NCBI GenBank assembly: GCA_039908285.1
Contig: JAMOBE010000002.1
Location: forward strand, 26,293 to 90,292
Source of the DNA: JAMOBE01 sp039908285
GTDB taxonomy: Bacteria; Pseudomonadota; Alphaproteobacteria; Rhodospirillales; Rhodospirillaceae
Length of the DNA: 64,000 bases
Reading direction: 5' to 3'
The notes beneath the pieces are model-generated. The model did not search any database and was not told the origin of the DNA. It worked only from the letters and a program-made list of their open reading frames with translations. A program made the translations under genes and the position numbers. How positions within the stretch are numbered: the stretch's first letter is position 1; every line of letters begins with the position of its first letter. Shown piece after piece: positions 9,443 to 18,443 of this stretch.

Positions 9443-10645
9443 ATGCGCCGATCATCGACGGAGACATCGTTGCCGCTCAATCCCGGAGTTGCCGCGCTTC
9501 ACGACGACATGGTGGCCTGGCGCCACGACATCCATCGTCACCCCGAGCTGGCCTATGCCGAGCGGCGGACCGCCGGCGTGGTGGCCGGCCTCCTGCGGCA
9601 ATTCGGCGTCGACGAGGTGGTGGAGGGAGTCGGGGGCACCGGCGTGGTGGGCGTGCTGCGCAACGGAGTCGGGCCGACCATCGGCCTCAGGGCCGACATG
9701 GACGCCCTGCCCATCGAGGAACTGGCCGATCGGCCCTATCGCTCGATCCATCCCCGGATCATGCACGCCTGCGGCCATGACGGTCACACCGCCATGCTCC
9801 TGGGGGCGGCGCGCCACCTGGCGCAGACCCGTTCCTTCCGCGGCACCGTGGTCCTGATCTTCCAGCCCGCCGAGGAGGGCCAGGCCGGCGCGCGGGCGAT
9901 GATCGAGGACGGCCTGTTCGAGCGCTTCCCCGTCGACGCCATCTACGGCCTGCACAACATGCCGGGGCGGCCCACCGGCAGCTTCGCCGTCTCGCCCGGC
10001 GCGGTGATGGCGGCGGCCGACCGCTTCCAGGTGGTGCTGACCGGACGAGGGGGCCACGCCGCCGCCCCTCACCTGACGCGGGATCCGCTGGTGGCGGCGG
10101 CGGCGGCGGTGACCGCCCTGCAGACCGTGGTGTCGCGCAACGTCATCCCCACCGGCACCCTGGTGGTCTCGGTGACCGAGATCCACGCCGGCGAGGCCTT
10201 CAACGTCATCCCCGACAGCGCCCGCCTCGGCGGCACGGTGCGCTACTTCGATCCGGAGGTGGGGGCGATGGCGCGACGACGGATGCAGGGCATCCTGGAC
10301 GGCATCGCCGCCGCCCACGAGGTGTCGGTGGAGTTCACCTACATGCCGGGCTATCCGCCGACGGTGAACAGCGCCGCCGAGGCGGACCTGGTGCGGGAGG
10401 TGGCCATCGACCTGGTCGGCGAGGCCGCCGTCGGCCCCCAGCCCGCCAGCATGTTCTCCGAGGACTTCTCCTTTTATCTCCAGCTCCGGCCCGGGGCCTA
10501 TGCCTTCATCGGCAATGGCGAGGGCGAGGGTGACTCTCGGGGCTGTCCCGGGCTGCACAATCCCTACTACGACTTCAACGACGCCATTCTCCCCACGGGG
10601 GCCGGCTTCTTTTGCCGGCTGGTGGAAAGGGCCCTTCCGCGATGA
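9443..10645 (+). CDS. M20-family amidohydrolase (hippurate hydrolase-like)
   Basis: A 400-aa zinc aminoacylase/amidohydrolase. Motifs seen: RHDIHRHPELAY at the N-terminus, LRADMDALPIEE, MHACGHDGHTAMLLG, QPAEEGQAGARAM and GLHNMPGRPTG, which together supply the metal ligands and the general-base Glu. The substrate is an N-acyl amino acid or similar. A strong GGAGGGAG lies before ATG 9443. Its stop overlaps the next start (ATGA), so it is translationally coupled to the PfkB kinase. Confidence 0.93.
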   Translation: MRRSSTETSLPLNPGVAALHDDMVAWRHDIHRHPELAYAERRTAGVVAGLLRQFGVDEVVEGVGGTGVVGVLRNGVGPTIGLRADMDALPIEELADRPYRSIHPRIMHACGHDGHTAMLLGAARHLAQTRSFRGTVVLIFQPAEEGQAGARAMIEDGLFERFPVDAIYGLHNMPGRPTGSFAVSPGAVMAAADRFQVVLTGRGGHAAAPHLTRDPLVAAAAAVTALQTVVSRNVIPTGTLVVSVTEIHAGEAFNVIPDSARLGGTVRYFDPEVGAMARRRMQGILDGIAAAHEVSVEFTYMPGYPPTVNSAAEADLVREVAIDLVGEAAVGPQPASMFSEDFSFYLQLRPGAYAFIGNGEGEGDSRGCPGLHNPYYDFNDAILPTGAGFFCRLVERALPR

Positions 10646-11646
10646 GCCACCACAAGACGATTCTCTGCATAACCCCCAACGTGTCGGTGGACTGGACGCA
10701 CCTGGTGCCCGGGTTCTCTCCGGGCCGGGTGTGGCGCGCGGCGGAGGTCTCGGCCGGCTGCGGCGGCAAGGGCGTCAACGTGGCCCGGGCCATCCGCGCC
10801 CTGGGGGAAAGGGCGGTCTGCGCCGGATTCCTCGCCGGGCACGCCGGGCGCGTCGCCGCCGAGATGGCCGAGCGCGAGGGCCTGGACGGACGCTGGACCT
10901 GGATCGACGGCGAGACCCGCACCAACGTCATCGTCCTCGACCCGGACGGCAGCCACCCGACGGTGCTCAACGCGCCAGGTCCGGTGGTGACCGGGGACGG
11001 CTGGCCACGGCTTGCCGCCGCCGTCCTCGACGAGGCGAGCCGCGCCGACTGCATCTGCATGTGCGGCAGCGTGCCGCCGGGGTGTGCGCCGGCCGACGTC
11101 GGCCAACTGGTGACGACCCTCCTGGCCTTTGGCCGGCCGGTGTGGGTGGACGCTTCGGGGCCGGTGCTGGGGGCGGCGGTGGACGCACGGCCCACCGGAG
11201 TCAAGGTCAACGCCGCGGAGGCCGGTGAATACCTCGGCCGAATGATCGACACCGTGGACGACGCCATCGCCGCCGCCCAGACCTTCCGGGCGCGGGGCAT
11301 CGCCACCGTGGTCCTGACCCTCGGGGGAGCCGGAGCCGTGGCGGTGACCGGCGACGGCGTATGGCGGACCGAGCCCCCGCCCCTCCACGCCACCAACCCG
11401 GTGGGCAGCGGCGACGCCTTTCTCGGCGGACTGGTGACGGCCCTGCTGATCGGTCACCCGATGCCCTGCGCCCTGCGCTACGCGACGGCGGCCGGCTCGG
11501 CCAGCGCCCTCCAGGCGGTGACCGGCCTCGACCGCGACACGTTCAGGGATGTGGTGCGCGGCGTGAGAATCGCCGCTCCCACGGACTTCCACCCAAAGTC
11601 CGGACCCGGCAGCCCACCATGCCGGGCATGGGGCGGGGATGTGTGA
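10642..11646 (+). CDS. PfkB-family sugar kinase (1-phosphofructokinase/hexose kinase type)
   Basis: A 334-aa ribokinase-superfamily kinase. GGKGVNVARAIRALG near residue 36 is typical of the 1-phosphofructokinase/tagatose-6-phosphate kinase branch, and NPVGSGDAFLGGLV near residue 253 holds the catalytic Asp and anion hole. No PTS or transporter gene is adjacent, so the substrate is undetermined. The start MSHHKTIL overlaps the amidohydrolase stop by 4 bp. The last 20 or so residues (KSGPGSPPCRAWGGDV) look like a non-family tail. Confidence 0.88.
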   Translation: MSHHKTILCITPNVSVDWTHLVPGFSPGRVWRAAEVSAGCGGKGVNVARAIRALGERAVCAGFLAGHAGRVAAEMAEREGLDGRWTWIDGETRTNVIVLDPDGSHPTVLNAPGPVVTGDGWPRLAAAVLDEASRADCICMCGSVPPGCAPADVGQLVTTLLAFGRPVWVDASGPVLGAAVDARPTGVKVNAAEAGEYLGRMIDTVDDAIAAAQTFRARGIATVVLTLGGAGAVAVTGDGVWRTEPPPLHATNPVGSGDAFLGGLVTALLIGHPMPCALRYATAAGSASALQAVTGLDRDTFRDVVRGVRIAAPTDFHPKSGPGSPPCRAWGGDV

Positions 11647-11676
11647 AGGACGCAATACAGTGGCTTTTACTCCACC

Positions 11677-12039
11677 TCACGCCGACCCGGCCAGGGAGTC
11701 GACCATTTTCGTGACCATGTCGGAGACGAAGGGCTTGTGGAGGACGCGGCGGCCGGCATAGCGGGTGGGGAGAATCTCGGGGCCATAGCCGGTGAGGAAG
11801 GCGAAAGGAATGTGCCGTTCCGCCAGGATGTCGGCCACCGGGTAGACCTCGTCGCCGCGGAGGTTCACGTCCAATAGCGCCACGTCCATTTCGGCGTCGC
11901 GGGCCGCCTCGATGGCCTCCTGGAGGCGGGCGATCGGCCCGATCACCAGGCAGCCGGCGTCCTCCAGGACCATTTCGATGCCCATGGCCACCAGAAGCTC
12001 GTCCTCCACCACCAGCACCCGTCGCTTGTCGGTTCGCAT
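11677..12039 (-). CDS. Single-domain response regulator
   Basis: A 120-aa stand-alone receiver. Acidic pocket E12/D13, phosphoacceptor D57 (ALLDVN), and Lys in HKPF near residue 103 are present. There is no output domain. It begins 5 bp after the stop of the CheB-CheR-HWE kinase and is probably co-transcribed and phosphorylated by it, in the manner of receivers paired with HWE kinases. Confidence 0.9.
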   Translation of the reverse strand: MRTDKRRVLVVEDELLVAMGIEMVLEDAGCLVIGPIARLQEAIEAARDAEMDVALLDVNLRGDEVYPVADILAERHIPFAFLTGYGPEILPTRYAGRRVLHKPFVSDMVTKMVDSLAGSA

Positions 12040-12044
12040 GGCCG

Positions 12045-15000
12045 TCAGCCCTCCCGGATGAGCATGAGATCCTCGTCGGCCGGGATCGTGAACGTGGCCT
12101 TGATCCCGTCCTCCTGGTAGTCGATGGCGCTCGTCCCGTTCAGCTCGAAACCGAGGCTGCGCGCGATCATTTCGGAACCGAATCCCTTGTGGGTCGGCAC
12201 CGAAACCGGCGGACCATCCTTTTCGCTCCAGCGCAGGACGAGTTTTTGGCCGTGCTCCCCCGCCTCCGGCCGCCAGTCCACCTGCAGCCGTCCGTCCGGC
12301 ACCGACAGCGCGCCGTACTTCAACGCGTTGGTGGTCATTTCGTGGATCACCATGCCGAGGGCGGTGGCCGTCCTCGGGCGTAGGGCCACGCCGGGTCCGG
12401 CGATGGCGACCCGCCCGACGTCGTCACGGGTGAAGGGGGCGATCTCCGCCCGCACGAGGTCCCCGAGATCCACGTCGCACCATCCGCTTTCCGACAAAAG
12501 CTCGTGGGTCTTGGCCAATCCCATGATGCGGGTGCCAAAGGCGGCGGCGAACTCGTCGAAGGAGGCATAGCGGCGGACCATCCGCCCGACCATCGACGAC
12601 ACCACAGCCAGGATGTTCTTGACCCGGTGGTTGAGTTCGTCCACCAGCAGGCGCTGTTTGCGTTCCGCCTCGACGATGCGGGTGACGTTGATGAAGGTCA
12701 CGCTGGCGCCGTCGATGCGATTGTCGACGGTGCGATAGGGCAGGATGCGCACCAGGTAGTGGGATTGGCCGCTGCTGTGGCTGATGTTTTTTTCGATCGT
12801 CTGCAGGGTGTCGATGGTCGTTCGCACGTCATCGCTGAAGCTGCCGTAATCGAGAAGGCTTGCGATATCCGAAAGGGGTCTCCCGCGGTCGCTCTGAATC
12901 AATTTGAAGATTTCGCTGATGGCCGGTGTGAAGCTGCGTATGGTCATATCGCGGTCAAGGAAGATCGTCGCGATACGCGTGCTGTCGAACAGATTCCGAA
13001 GGTCGCTGTTTGCTCGATCAGTTTCTTCAACTTTAGTCATTAGTTCAATGTTGACTGTTTGCAGCTCTTCATTTACAGACTGAAGTTCCTCCTTCGACGT
13101 CGCCAATTCCTCGTTGGTGGACTGGAGTTCTTCGTTGACGGATTGAAGCTCCTCGTTGGCCGATTTCAGTTCCTCGAGGGAGGACACGTGTTCCTCCTCG
13201 GCCGTCTGCAGGCGCTCCCGCGTCTGCTGCAACTCGCGTTCGAGCTGAGTGACGGACTGATCGTGGGCCGGCTGATCAACCGGCTGGGCCGGCCGATCGT
13301 TGAACCGGGTCGGGCCGACGTCACGGAACACGCACAGCCACAGCCCCTCCTCGCGCCCCGGTTCGTTGATTGGCTCGACCACCAGACTGACCGTCTGCTG
13401 ACCACCGTCCACGTCGAAGGTAATGCCCTCACGGGTCACCGTGCCACGGGACTCGATCGTCTCCTGCAGGGTCGAGCGCACGGCATGCCGCAGCCCGTCC
13501 CGCACCATGGACATCAGGTTGCTGCTCGGCGCCCCCGCCGGCGCCTCGAGATACCTGCCGGTGTGGGCCGAGAAGTGCACCACCTCGCCGTCGCGATTGA
13601 CCACCACATGGGCCGGCGCATGCTTCTCGATCATGCGGCTTTCCACCCGTCGCGCCAGATCCTGGCTGGTCGTGTCATTCGTGGCGACGTCCCGAGGCTG
13701 TCGCATGAGCCAGCCGGACTGGGGCAGCAGGGGAAACACCATCGTCCGGGCCACCTGGCTGCGGCGCTGGAACACGCGGTGCTTCTTGTCTATGGGCGAG
13801 AACAGGGCGCCGTGCTGACCGATGTTCTCCGACGGCCCAAGAAACAGGAAGCCGCCCGAGCGCAGCGCATAGTGGAACAGGGGAATGACCTGGTTCTGGA
13901 GGGTGACATCGAGGTAGATGAGCAGGTTGCGGCACGAGATGAGATCGAGCTGCGAGAACGGAGGATCGCGAATGAGACTGTGCAGCGAAAACAGACACAC
14001 ATCACGGATGCTTTTGACAACCGTACAATTCGTCCCATCGCTGGTGAAGAAGCGGGCCACGCGCTCGGGCGACACGTTCTCCAGCAGCCTCTCCGGGTAC
14101 TGGCCAAGGCGGGCGGTGCTGAGCGCGCGCTCGTCGAGGTCGGAGGCGAAGATCTGTATCCTGACCGGAGGATCCATCCGGTCGAGCCACTCCTGGAGCA
14201 GGATGGCGATGGAGTAGGCCTCCTCTCCGGTCGCACACCCAGGTACCCAGACGCGCACCACATCGTCCGCTCTCTTGCCCTCGAACAGCCGGGGGATGAC
14301 CCGTTCCTGCAGCGCCTGAAACGACTCGGCATCGCGGAAAAAGTTGGTGACGCCGATAAGAAGGTCACGGAACAGAAGATGCACCTCCTCCGGATCGGTG
14401 CGGACGAAATCGACATAGGCGCTCAGGTCGTCGATCTGGCGGACGTGCATCCGCCGCTCCACCCGGCGCAGAAAGGTCTTGTTCTTGTAGCGGCTGAAGT
14501 CGTGACCAGCCATGGTCCGAAGAAGGACGTACAGGGCCTCCATGGCCTCGGTCACGCCGGCCCCTCCGTCCGCGCCACCCGCCTCCCCGATCCGTGAACC
14601 GGCCAGGGAGAGCACGTAACGCACGATGCGATCCGGCATATCCTCCACCGGCAGCACGCAGTCCACCGCACCGGTGGAAATGGCGGTATCCGGCATGCCG
14701 CTGTACCCCGGCCTCGACGTCGTGCTGCCCTGGACCAGGGTGAAGCCGCCCGCCTCGCGCAACGCCGTGATACCTATGGCCCCGTCGCTCCCGGTGCCGG
14801 AGAGGATGATGCCGATCGCCCGATCGCCCGCCTCCTGAGCCAGCGCGGTCATGAGGATGTCGATGATGTTGCGCTCACCCGCACGCTCCCTCACCATCAG
14901 AGTCCGGCCGGCCACGGTCAGCACCGTGTTGGGTGTGATCACATAGACATGGTTCTCCTCGAGGGACACAGCCTCGGCCACCGGCGTAATGGGCATCGTC

Positions 15001-15176
15001 GTCACGCGGGCCAGGATTTCCGGCAGCAGGCTCCCGTGGGAGGGGGACAGGTGGGTCGCCACGATGAACGCGGCACCGGAGTCCGCCGGCATGGGGCGAA
15101 AGAAGCTCTCGAGGGCTTCGACCCCCCCGGCGGAGGCGCCAACGACGACGATGGGAAAGCTCGGTCGATCGGTCAT
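12045..15176 (-). CDS. CheB-CheR-PAS-HWE histidine kinase fusion
   Basis: A 1043-aa multidomain cytoplasmic protein. The CheB methylesterase domain is at about 5-185 (GASAGGVEALESFF, THLSPSHGS, LSGTGSDGAIG). The CheR methyltransferase is at about 205-475 (VWVPGCATGEEAYSIAI, DLISCRNLLIYLD). A PAS-like region is at about 500-620. A heptad coiled coil rich in NEELQS spans about 645-715, and a second PAS about 715-835. A C-terminal HWE-type kinase at about 845-1040 has His in ELNHRVKNILAVVSSM and the WSE signature. The start MTDRPSF has AGGGA six bases upstream. It likely couples methylation-type sensing to the adjacent receiver at 11677. Confidence 0.93.
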   Translation of the reverse strand: MTDRPSFPIVVVGASAGGVEALESFFRPMPADSGAAFIVATHLSPSHGSLLPEILARVTTMPITPVAEAVSLEENHVYVITPNTVLTVAGRTLMVRERAGERNIIDILMTALAQEAGDRAIGIILSGTGSDGAIGITALREAGGFTLVQGSTTSRPGYSGMPDTAISTGAVDCVLPVEDMPDRIVRYVLSLAGSRIGEAGGADGGAGVTEAMEALYVLLRTMAGHDFSRYKNKTFLRRVERRMHVRQIDDLSAYVDFVRTDPEEVHLLFRDLLIGVTNFFRDAESFQALQERVIPRLFEGKRADDVVRVWVPGCATGEEAYSIAILLQEWLDRMDPPVRIQIFASDLDERALSTARLGQYPERLLENVSPERVARFFTSDGTNCTVVKSIRDVCLFSLHSLIRDPPFSQLDLISCRNLLIYLDVTLQNQVIPLFHYALRSGGFLFLGPSENIGQHGALFSPIDKKHRVFQRRSQVARTMVFPLLPQSGWLMRQPRDVATNDTTSQDLARRVESRMIEKHAPAHVVVNRDGEVVHFSAHTGRYLEAPAGAPSSNLMSMVRDGLRHAVRSTLQETIESRGTVTREGITFDVDGGQQTVSLVVEPINEPGREEGLWLCVFRDVGPTRFNDRPAQPVDQPAHDQSVTQLERELQQTRERLQTAEEEHVSSLEELKSANEELQSVNEELQSTNEELATSKEELQSVNEELQTVNIELMTKVEETDRANSDLRNLFDSTRIATIFLDRDMTIRSFTPAISEIFKLIQSDRGRPLSDIASLLDYGSFSDDVRTTIDTLQTIEKNISHSSGQSHYLVRILPYRTVDNRIDGASVTFINVTRIVEAERKQRLLVDELNHRVKNILAVVSSMVGRMVRRYASFDEFAAAFGTRIMGLAKTHELLSESGWCDVDLGDLVRAEIAPFTRDDVGRVAIAGPGVALRPRTATALGMVIHEMTTNALKYGALSVPDGRLQVDWRPEAGEHGQKLVLRWSEKDGPPVSVPTHKGFGSEMIARSLGFELNGTSAIDYQEDGIKATFTIPADEDLMLIREG

Positions 15177-15457
15177 GTCATTCCCTATCATCGGCAGGAT
15201 GCACCAATCGCAGGTAGCGCAACCCAGGCATAACAATCAAGACGAAAACACGCCAATCGTCCATCTTACACAATCATCGTGCGAATCACCATGAATTATA
15301 ATAACTCAAATCACTTGCTCTTCGACCGCAGGGAAGGAGACGCGAGGCCACGACCGCCCAAAGCACGACGATCTCCCCCGGCAGGCCCCCCTCCCCTCCC
15401 CCCGAAGAGGAAGGAGAAGGCAGGTACCGGTCGTGACGATAGTCCATTCACACACCA

Positions 15458-15658
15458 TCAATGGGCGCGACCGACTCCCTTGAAGACATCCGCCATGCTC
15501 CGGTAGTCTTCGTCTGGCATTTCCTTCAGTGTCTTGAGTATTTCGCTGTCGGCCTTGTTCTTTCTCGCGTGCTCCACCAGGTCATCCCTATTGGCGGGAA
15601 AACCAATTCCGCTCAGCGACTGGGCTATGGTGGCGGTCGAGTGGCTGGCAAGGGGCAT
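15458..15658 (-). CDS. Small DUF2795-type protein
   Basis: A 66-aa protein whose second half (IGFPANRDDLVEHARKNKAD, then ILKTLKEMPDEDYRSMADV) matches the remembered DUF2795 family of small helical proteins of unknown function. MPLASHS is preferred as the start because GGAGG lies five bases upstream. The longer in-frame ATG at 15721 would add a peptide of no evident character. It is a monocistronic gene. Confidence 0.8.
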   Translation of the reverse strand: MPLASHSTATIAQSLSGIGFPANRDDLVEHARKNKADSEILKTLKEMPDEDYRSMADVFKGVGRAH

Positions 15659-16165
15659 GTCATCCTCCATCGGAAGAGACGCCCCGGACCCTCGGAGTCC
15701 GAGGTCGTACACCCACGTCAACGATGGGCTGCCCCGAAAGGTTCATGCACCGGGGAAAAATTTTCCCGGCATCATACCGTTGAGCGGGATGATTGACCCA
15801 CAGCATCAATGATACCAGCGAGCGGAAAGAACGACTCATGCGCCCAATACCTTGCCGGCGTAGAGAAAAAAGACGCAACACGGATGAACACGGATATCCA
15901 CGGATGAACACGGATGCAGCGAGTTTGACATAGGCTTTAGTGAGACACGTGAATATATCGTACTGTAATATTTTATTATTATTAATACATTGTCACGGGT
16001 AAAGACGGGGAAACTTCCTGGTACTCTGTATCCGTGTTTATCCGTGGATATCCGTGTTCATCCGTGTTGCGTCTTTTTTCTCAAGGCCAGCACGTTGTGA
16101 ACCGGTTCGGAACGCGTCTGAACCAGACGTGAGTCGGTCATTCAGCTCGCCGGTATCACTCCTCA
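15659..16165. other. Gene-free interval containing a MITE-like element
   Basis: No supportable gene is present. Apart from the inverted-repeat element at 15863-16082, the flanks show no recognised feature. Base composition between the element's arms is strikingly AT-rich (around 15945-15995) compared with the rest of the window. Confidence 0.75.
15863..16082. mobile_element. MITE-like element with 53-bp terminal inverted repeats
   Basis: The left arm 15863-15915 and right arm 16030-16082 are inverted copies with a single mismatch over 53 bp. Each begins GAGAAAAAAGACGCAACACG and carries repeated CACGGAT(G/A)AACACGGAT units. The 114-bp centre is AT-rich and non-coding. The size and structure fit a non-autonomous miniature element or a large hairpin. 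No target-site duplication was identified with confidence. Confidence 0.75.
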
Positions 16166-16528
16166 TCATGGCCCCGGAGGGGGGGTGGCGTGACCGGTTC
16201 CCGCCGTCTCGTCGGGCGCCAGACGGTATCCCTTGGCCTCCATGCAGAACGTGGTCAGGTTCTGCTCGCGGAAAAAGAACTCGGAGCGGCCGAAGGAATA
16301 GTAAGGACCGTAGGGGTAGGGATACTGCCGGTAGGGATAGGGAGACCAGCCGAGGGTTGGCGGCGCGTAGAACCACTCATCGACCCACGCCTGTCGCGAG
16401 GCGCGCACCCGGCAGTCGTCCAGGTCCTGGTTGACCGATGCCGGAGTCGACCCTGGTCTTTCCCAGTGCATCGGCGTACAGGCCGCCATGAGACTGAGGA
16501 CGGCAACGACGCTGCTTCCCCGGAACAT
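16166..16528 (-). CDS. Putative lipoprotein of unknown function
   Basis: A 120-aa protein with a short N-terminal signal and lipobox LMAAC (Cys17), so probably lipid-anchored. A Tyr/Pro-rich stretch (YPYRQYPYPYGPYYSF, about 65-80) follows, and Cys at FCMEAKGY near the C-terminus. GGAGG precedes the ATG. I do not recognise the family. The gene is downstream of, and on the same strand as, the 566-aa protein gene. Confidence 0.8.
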   Translation of the reverse strand: MFRGSSVVAVLSLMAACTPMHWERPGSTPASVNQDLDDCRVRASRQAWVDEWFYAPPTLGWSPYPYRQYPYPYGPYYSFGRSEFFFREQNLTTFCMEAKGYRLAPDETAGTGHATPPPGP

Positions 16529-16611
16529 TCCGCCTCCAATCGATCACGGACGTCAAGGGCACCACTCACGTCGGTTCTGCCGTCCGGCCCTTCCAGATAT
16601 CCAGGAGTCCA

Positions 16612-18312
16612 TCACGCCGAGAAGCCGGACTGGACCAGGAGTTGCCGGAAGTCCCGCACGCTGCGGTTCGCCTCATCGGCGTCACGCATGCCCTGGGTGA
16701 ACTCCTCGACGAAGCGGGGGCGACGCAGAAGCTCCACCACCCTTTGGCGCATCACCTCCAGGGCCTCGCCCTCGATCAGCACGCCCGAGCCGCAGAACTT
16801 CACCAGCCGCAATGCCCGAGCCCGGAAGGGATGGCTGGGATCGTCGAGCTTTTCCACCAGTTTCTCGCGGTCGATGTACTCCACCAGCATGTGGTCGAAC
16901 CGCTTGACGATATCCTGCACCACCGCCGCCGGCACGGCCGTGGAGGCCAGGGCCCGGCGCATCAGGCTGGTGATGATGGTGAGTTTGCGCAGCGGCGTCT
17001 CGCGATAGTGGACGAAATTGTGGATGTCGGGGGCCTTGTTGGCCATCTCGAGGATGTGCCGGCCGATTTCCTCACCGAACGAACGCCCGGTCTCCGACTC
17101 GGCCACCAGCAGCAGGAAACGGGAGCGCTGGGCGCGTTGCTGCACCAGCTCGGCCAGGCCGAAGATGGCGCCGCGGGTGGCGTCGGTGGTCCCGACATCG
17201 AACTTGCGGGAGAACCGCATCACCAGGGACTCGGCCATCGGCGGGCCACCGATGATGCCGTCCTCGGTCAGCAGCGAGGCGAAAATCTGAATGAACAGAT
17301 TGTCCTCCTCGTCCGGGTTGTTGCGGGACAGGGCCGCCGGGCCATGGATCTGGCGGCGGACGCGATCGGTGATCACCTCCGTGCCGGAGGGTAGTTTGCC
17401 TTCCGCGAACAGCCGGGCCAGGATGACGGTGGTCTCCGGCAGGTTCTTGCCGGCTCCTTCCTTGGTGCCATAGACCAGGCCCAGCAGAGCCTTGAGGGCG
17501 ACGGCCAGATTGGGATGGTTGCCGAGCAGCTCCTGAGTCGCTTCCGGCGCCGCCAGCACGTCGGCGATGAAGCCGTCCATGATGACCATCATGTCCGGAG
17601 ACGTGTCGTCGTTGACGATCTGCACCAACCGGTCGATCTTGCCGATCCACGAGCGGATGCCCACCAGTTCGCGGCACAAGGCGGTCCGGATCAGGAAATC
17701 CCGCTTTTCCACGCCGCCGACGCTGGTGGCGGTCTTGATCAGGGTGTCGACATCGTCGATCTTGACCTTCCACAGGGCTCGTTCGGCCTCGGCCTCGCGC
17801 GCCTGGGCGGCCAGGACGTCCACCATGGCGTAGATCTGGTCGCGGCGGGTCCGCGAGTCGACGCCGACCTCGGCGGCCTGAAGGGTCGCCACCCGGTCGA
17901 CCGCCGCCGGCAGCAGGTCACCGTCTAGAAACTTCTTGGCGATCGGATAGTGGTGCAGAAGCTCCGTCGGAGTCAGCACCATGTCATCGAACAGTTTCCG
18001 CAGCAGCCTGCCGATAGTCAGGCGGCTTTCCAGGGAAAACAGGTCGTTGGGAGAGGAGCAGGGATTGGCCTGGTCGATGGCGCTGACCGTGATCTTCTTC
18101 GCCTTGCCGGTCAGAAGCTTGCTGAAGATTTCCCGGTCGGAGACGCCACCATCGCCCCGGTGCCATTCGCGGATGACCCGCACGCCCTCGTGCTGGTTGG
18201 CGTTGACCAGGCCATTGGCCAACTTCATGGCCTCGTCCTCGGTCCCAACCTCGGTCTCGACGACCCAGTGGTTCTCGAGCAGGACCTGAACCGAAAAAAC
18301 GGTCCGACTCAT
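16612..18312 (-). CDS. Conserved-looking 566-aa protein of unknown function
   Basis: A long, clearly coding frame without signal peptide or membrane segments. The N-terminal part (about 1-75) resembles a small alpha/beta domain (FSVQVLLENHWVVETEVGT). The rest is predominantly helical and Leu/Arg-rich, with a plausible helical-repeat character (for example LFDDMVLTPTELLHHYPIAK near 110, FLIRTALCRELVGIRSW near 205, RRALASTAVPAAVVQDIVKR near 450). No catalytic motif is seen. It is probably a cytoplasmic regulatory or scaffold protein, and no function is assigned. Confidence 0.85.
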   Translation of the reverse strand: MSRTVFSVQVLLENHWVVETEVGTEDEAMKLANGLVNANQHEGVRVIREWHRGDGGVSDREIFSKLLTGKAKKITVSAIDQANPCSSPNDLFSLESRLTIGRLLRKLFDDMVLTPTELLHHYPIAKKFLDGDLLPAAVDRVATLQAAEVGVDSRTRRDQIYAMVDVLAAQAREAEAERALWKVKIDDVDTLIKTATSVGGVEKRDFLIRTALCRELVGIRSWIGKIDRLVQIVNDDTSPDMMVIMDGFIADVLAAPEATQELLGNHPNLAVALKALLGLVYGTKEGAGKNLPETTVILARLFAEGKLPSGTEVITDRVRRQIHGPAALSRNNPDEEDNLFIQIFASLLTEDGIIGGPPMAESLVMRFSRKFDVGTTDATRGAIFGLAELVQQRAQRSRFLLLVAESETGRSFGEEIGRHILEMANKAPDIHNFVHYRETPLRKLTIITSLMRRALASTAVPAAVVQDIVKRFDHMLVEYIDREKLVEKLDDPSHPFRARALRLVKFCGSGVLIEGEALEVMRQRVVELLRRPRFVEEFTQGMRDADEANRSVRDFRQLLVQSGFSA

Positions 18313-18443
18313 GTGGATGCGTTCCCCTGTCTATGCCCGCCGCCGTACCGGTCAGGCCACCCGGCGGAAAGGATAATACCCCCGGCCAGTTGGGCCAATG
18401 AAAAAACCGCGGGCAACGGGCGAAGAGGTGAGAGCCGCCATCT

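Noticed and set aside
15290..15310. TATAAT upstream of the CheB-CheR kinase as a promoter
   Set aside because: A good -10 hexamer but no acceptable -35 at 16-18 bp on either strand.
15279..15506. 75-aa plus-strand frame upstream of the DUF2795 gene
   Set aside because: It overlaps the 3' end of the DUF2795 gene and is Pro/Arg-rich like repeat-derived noise, with no homology that I recognise.
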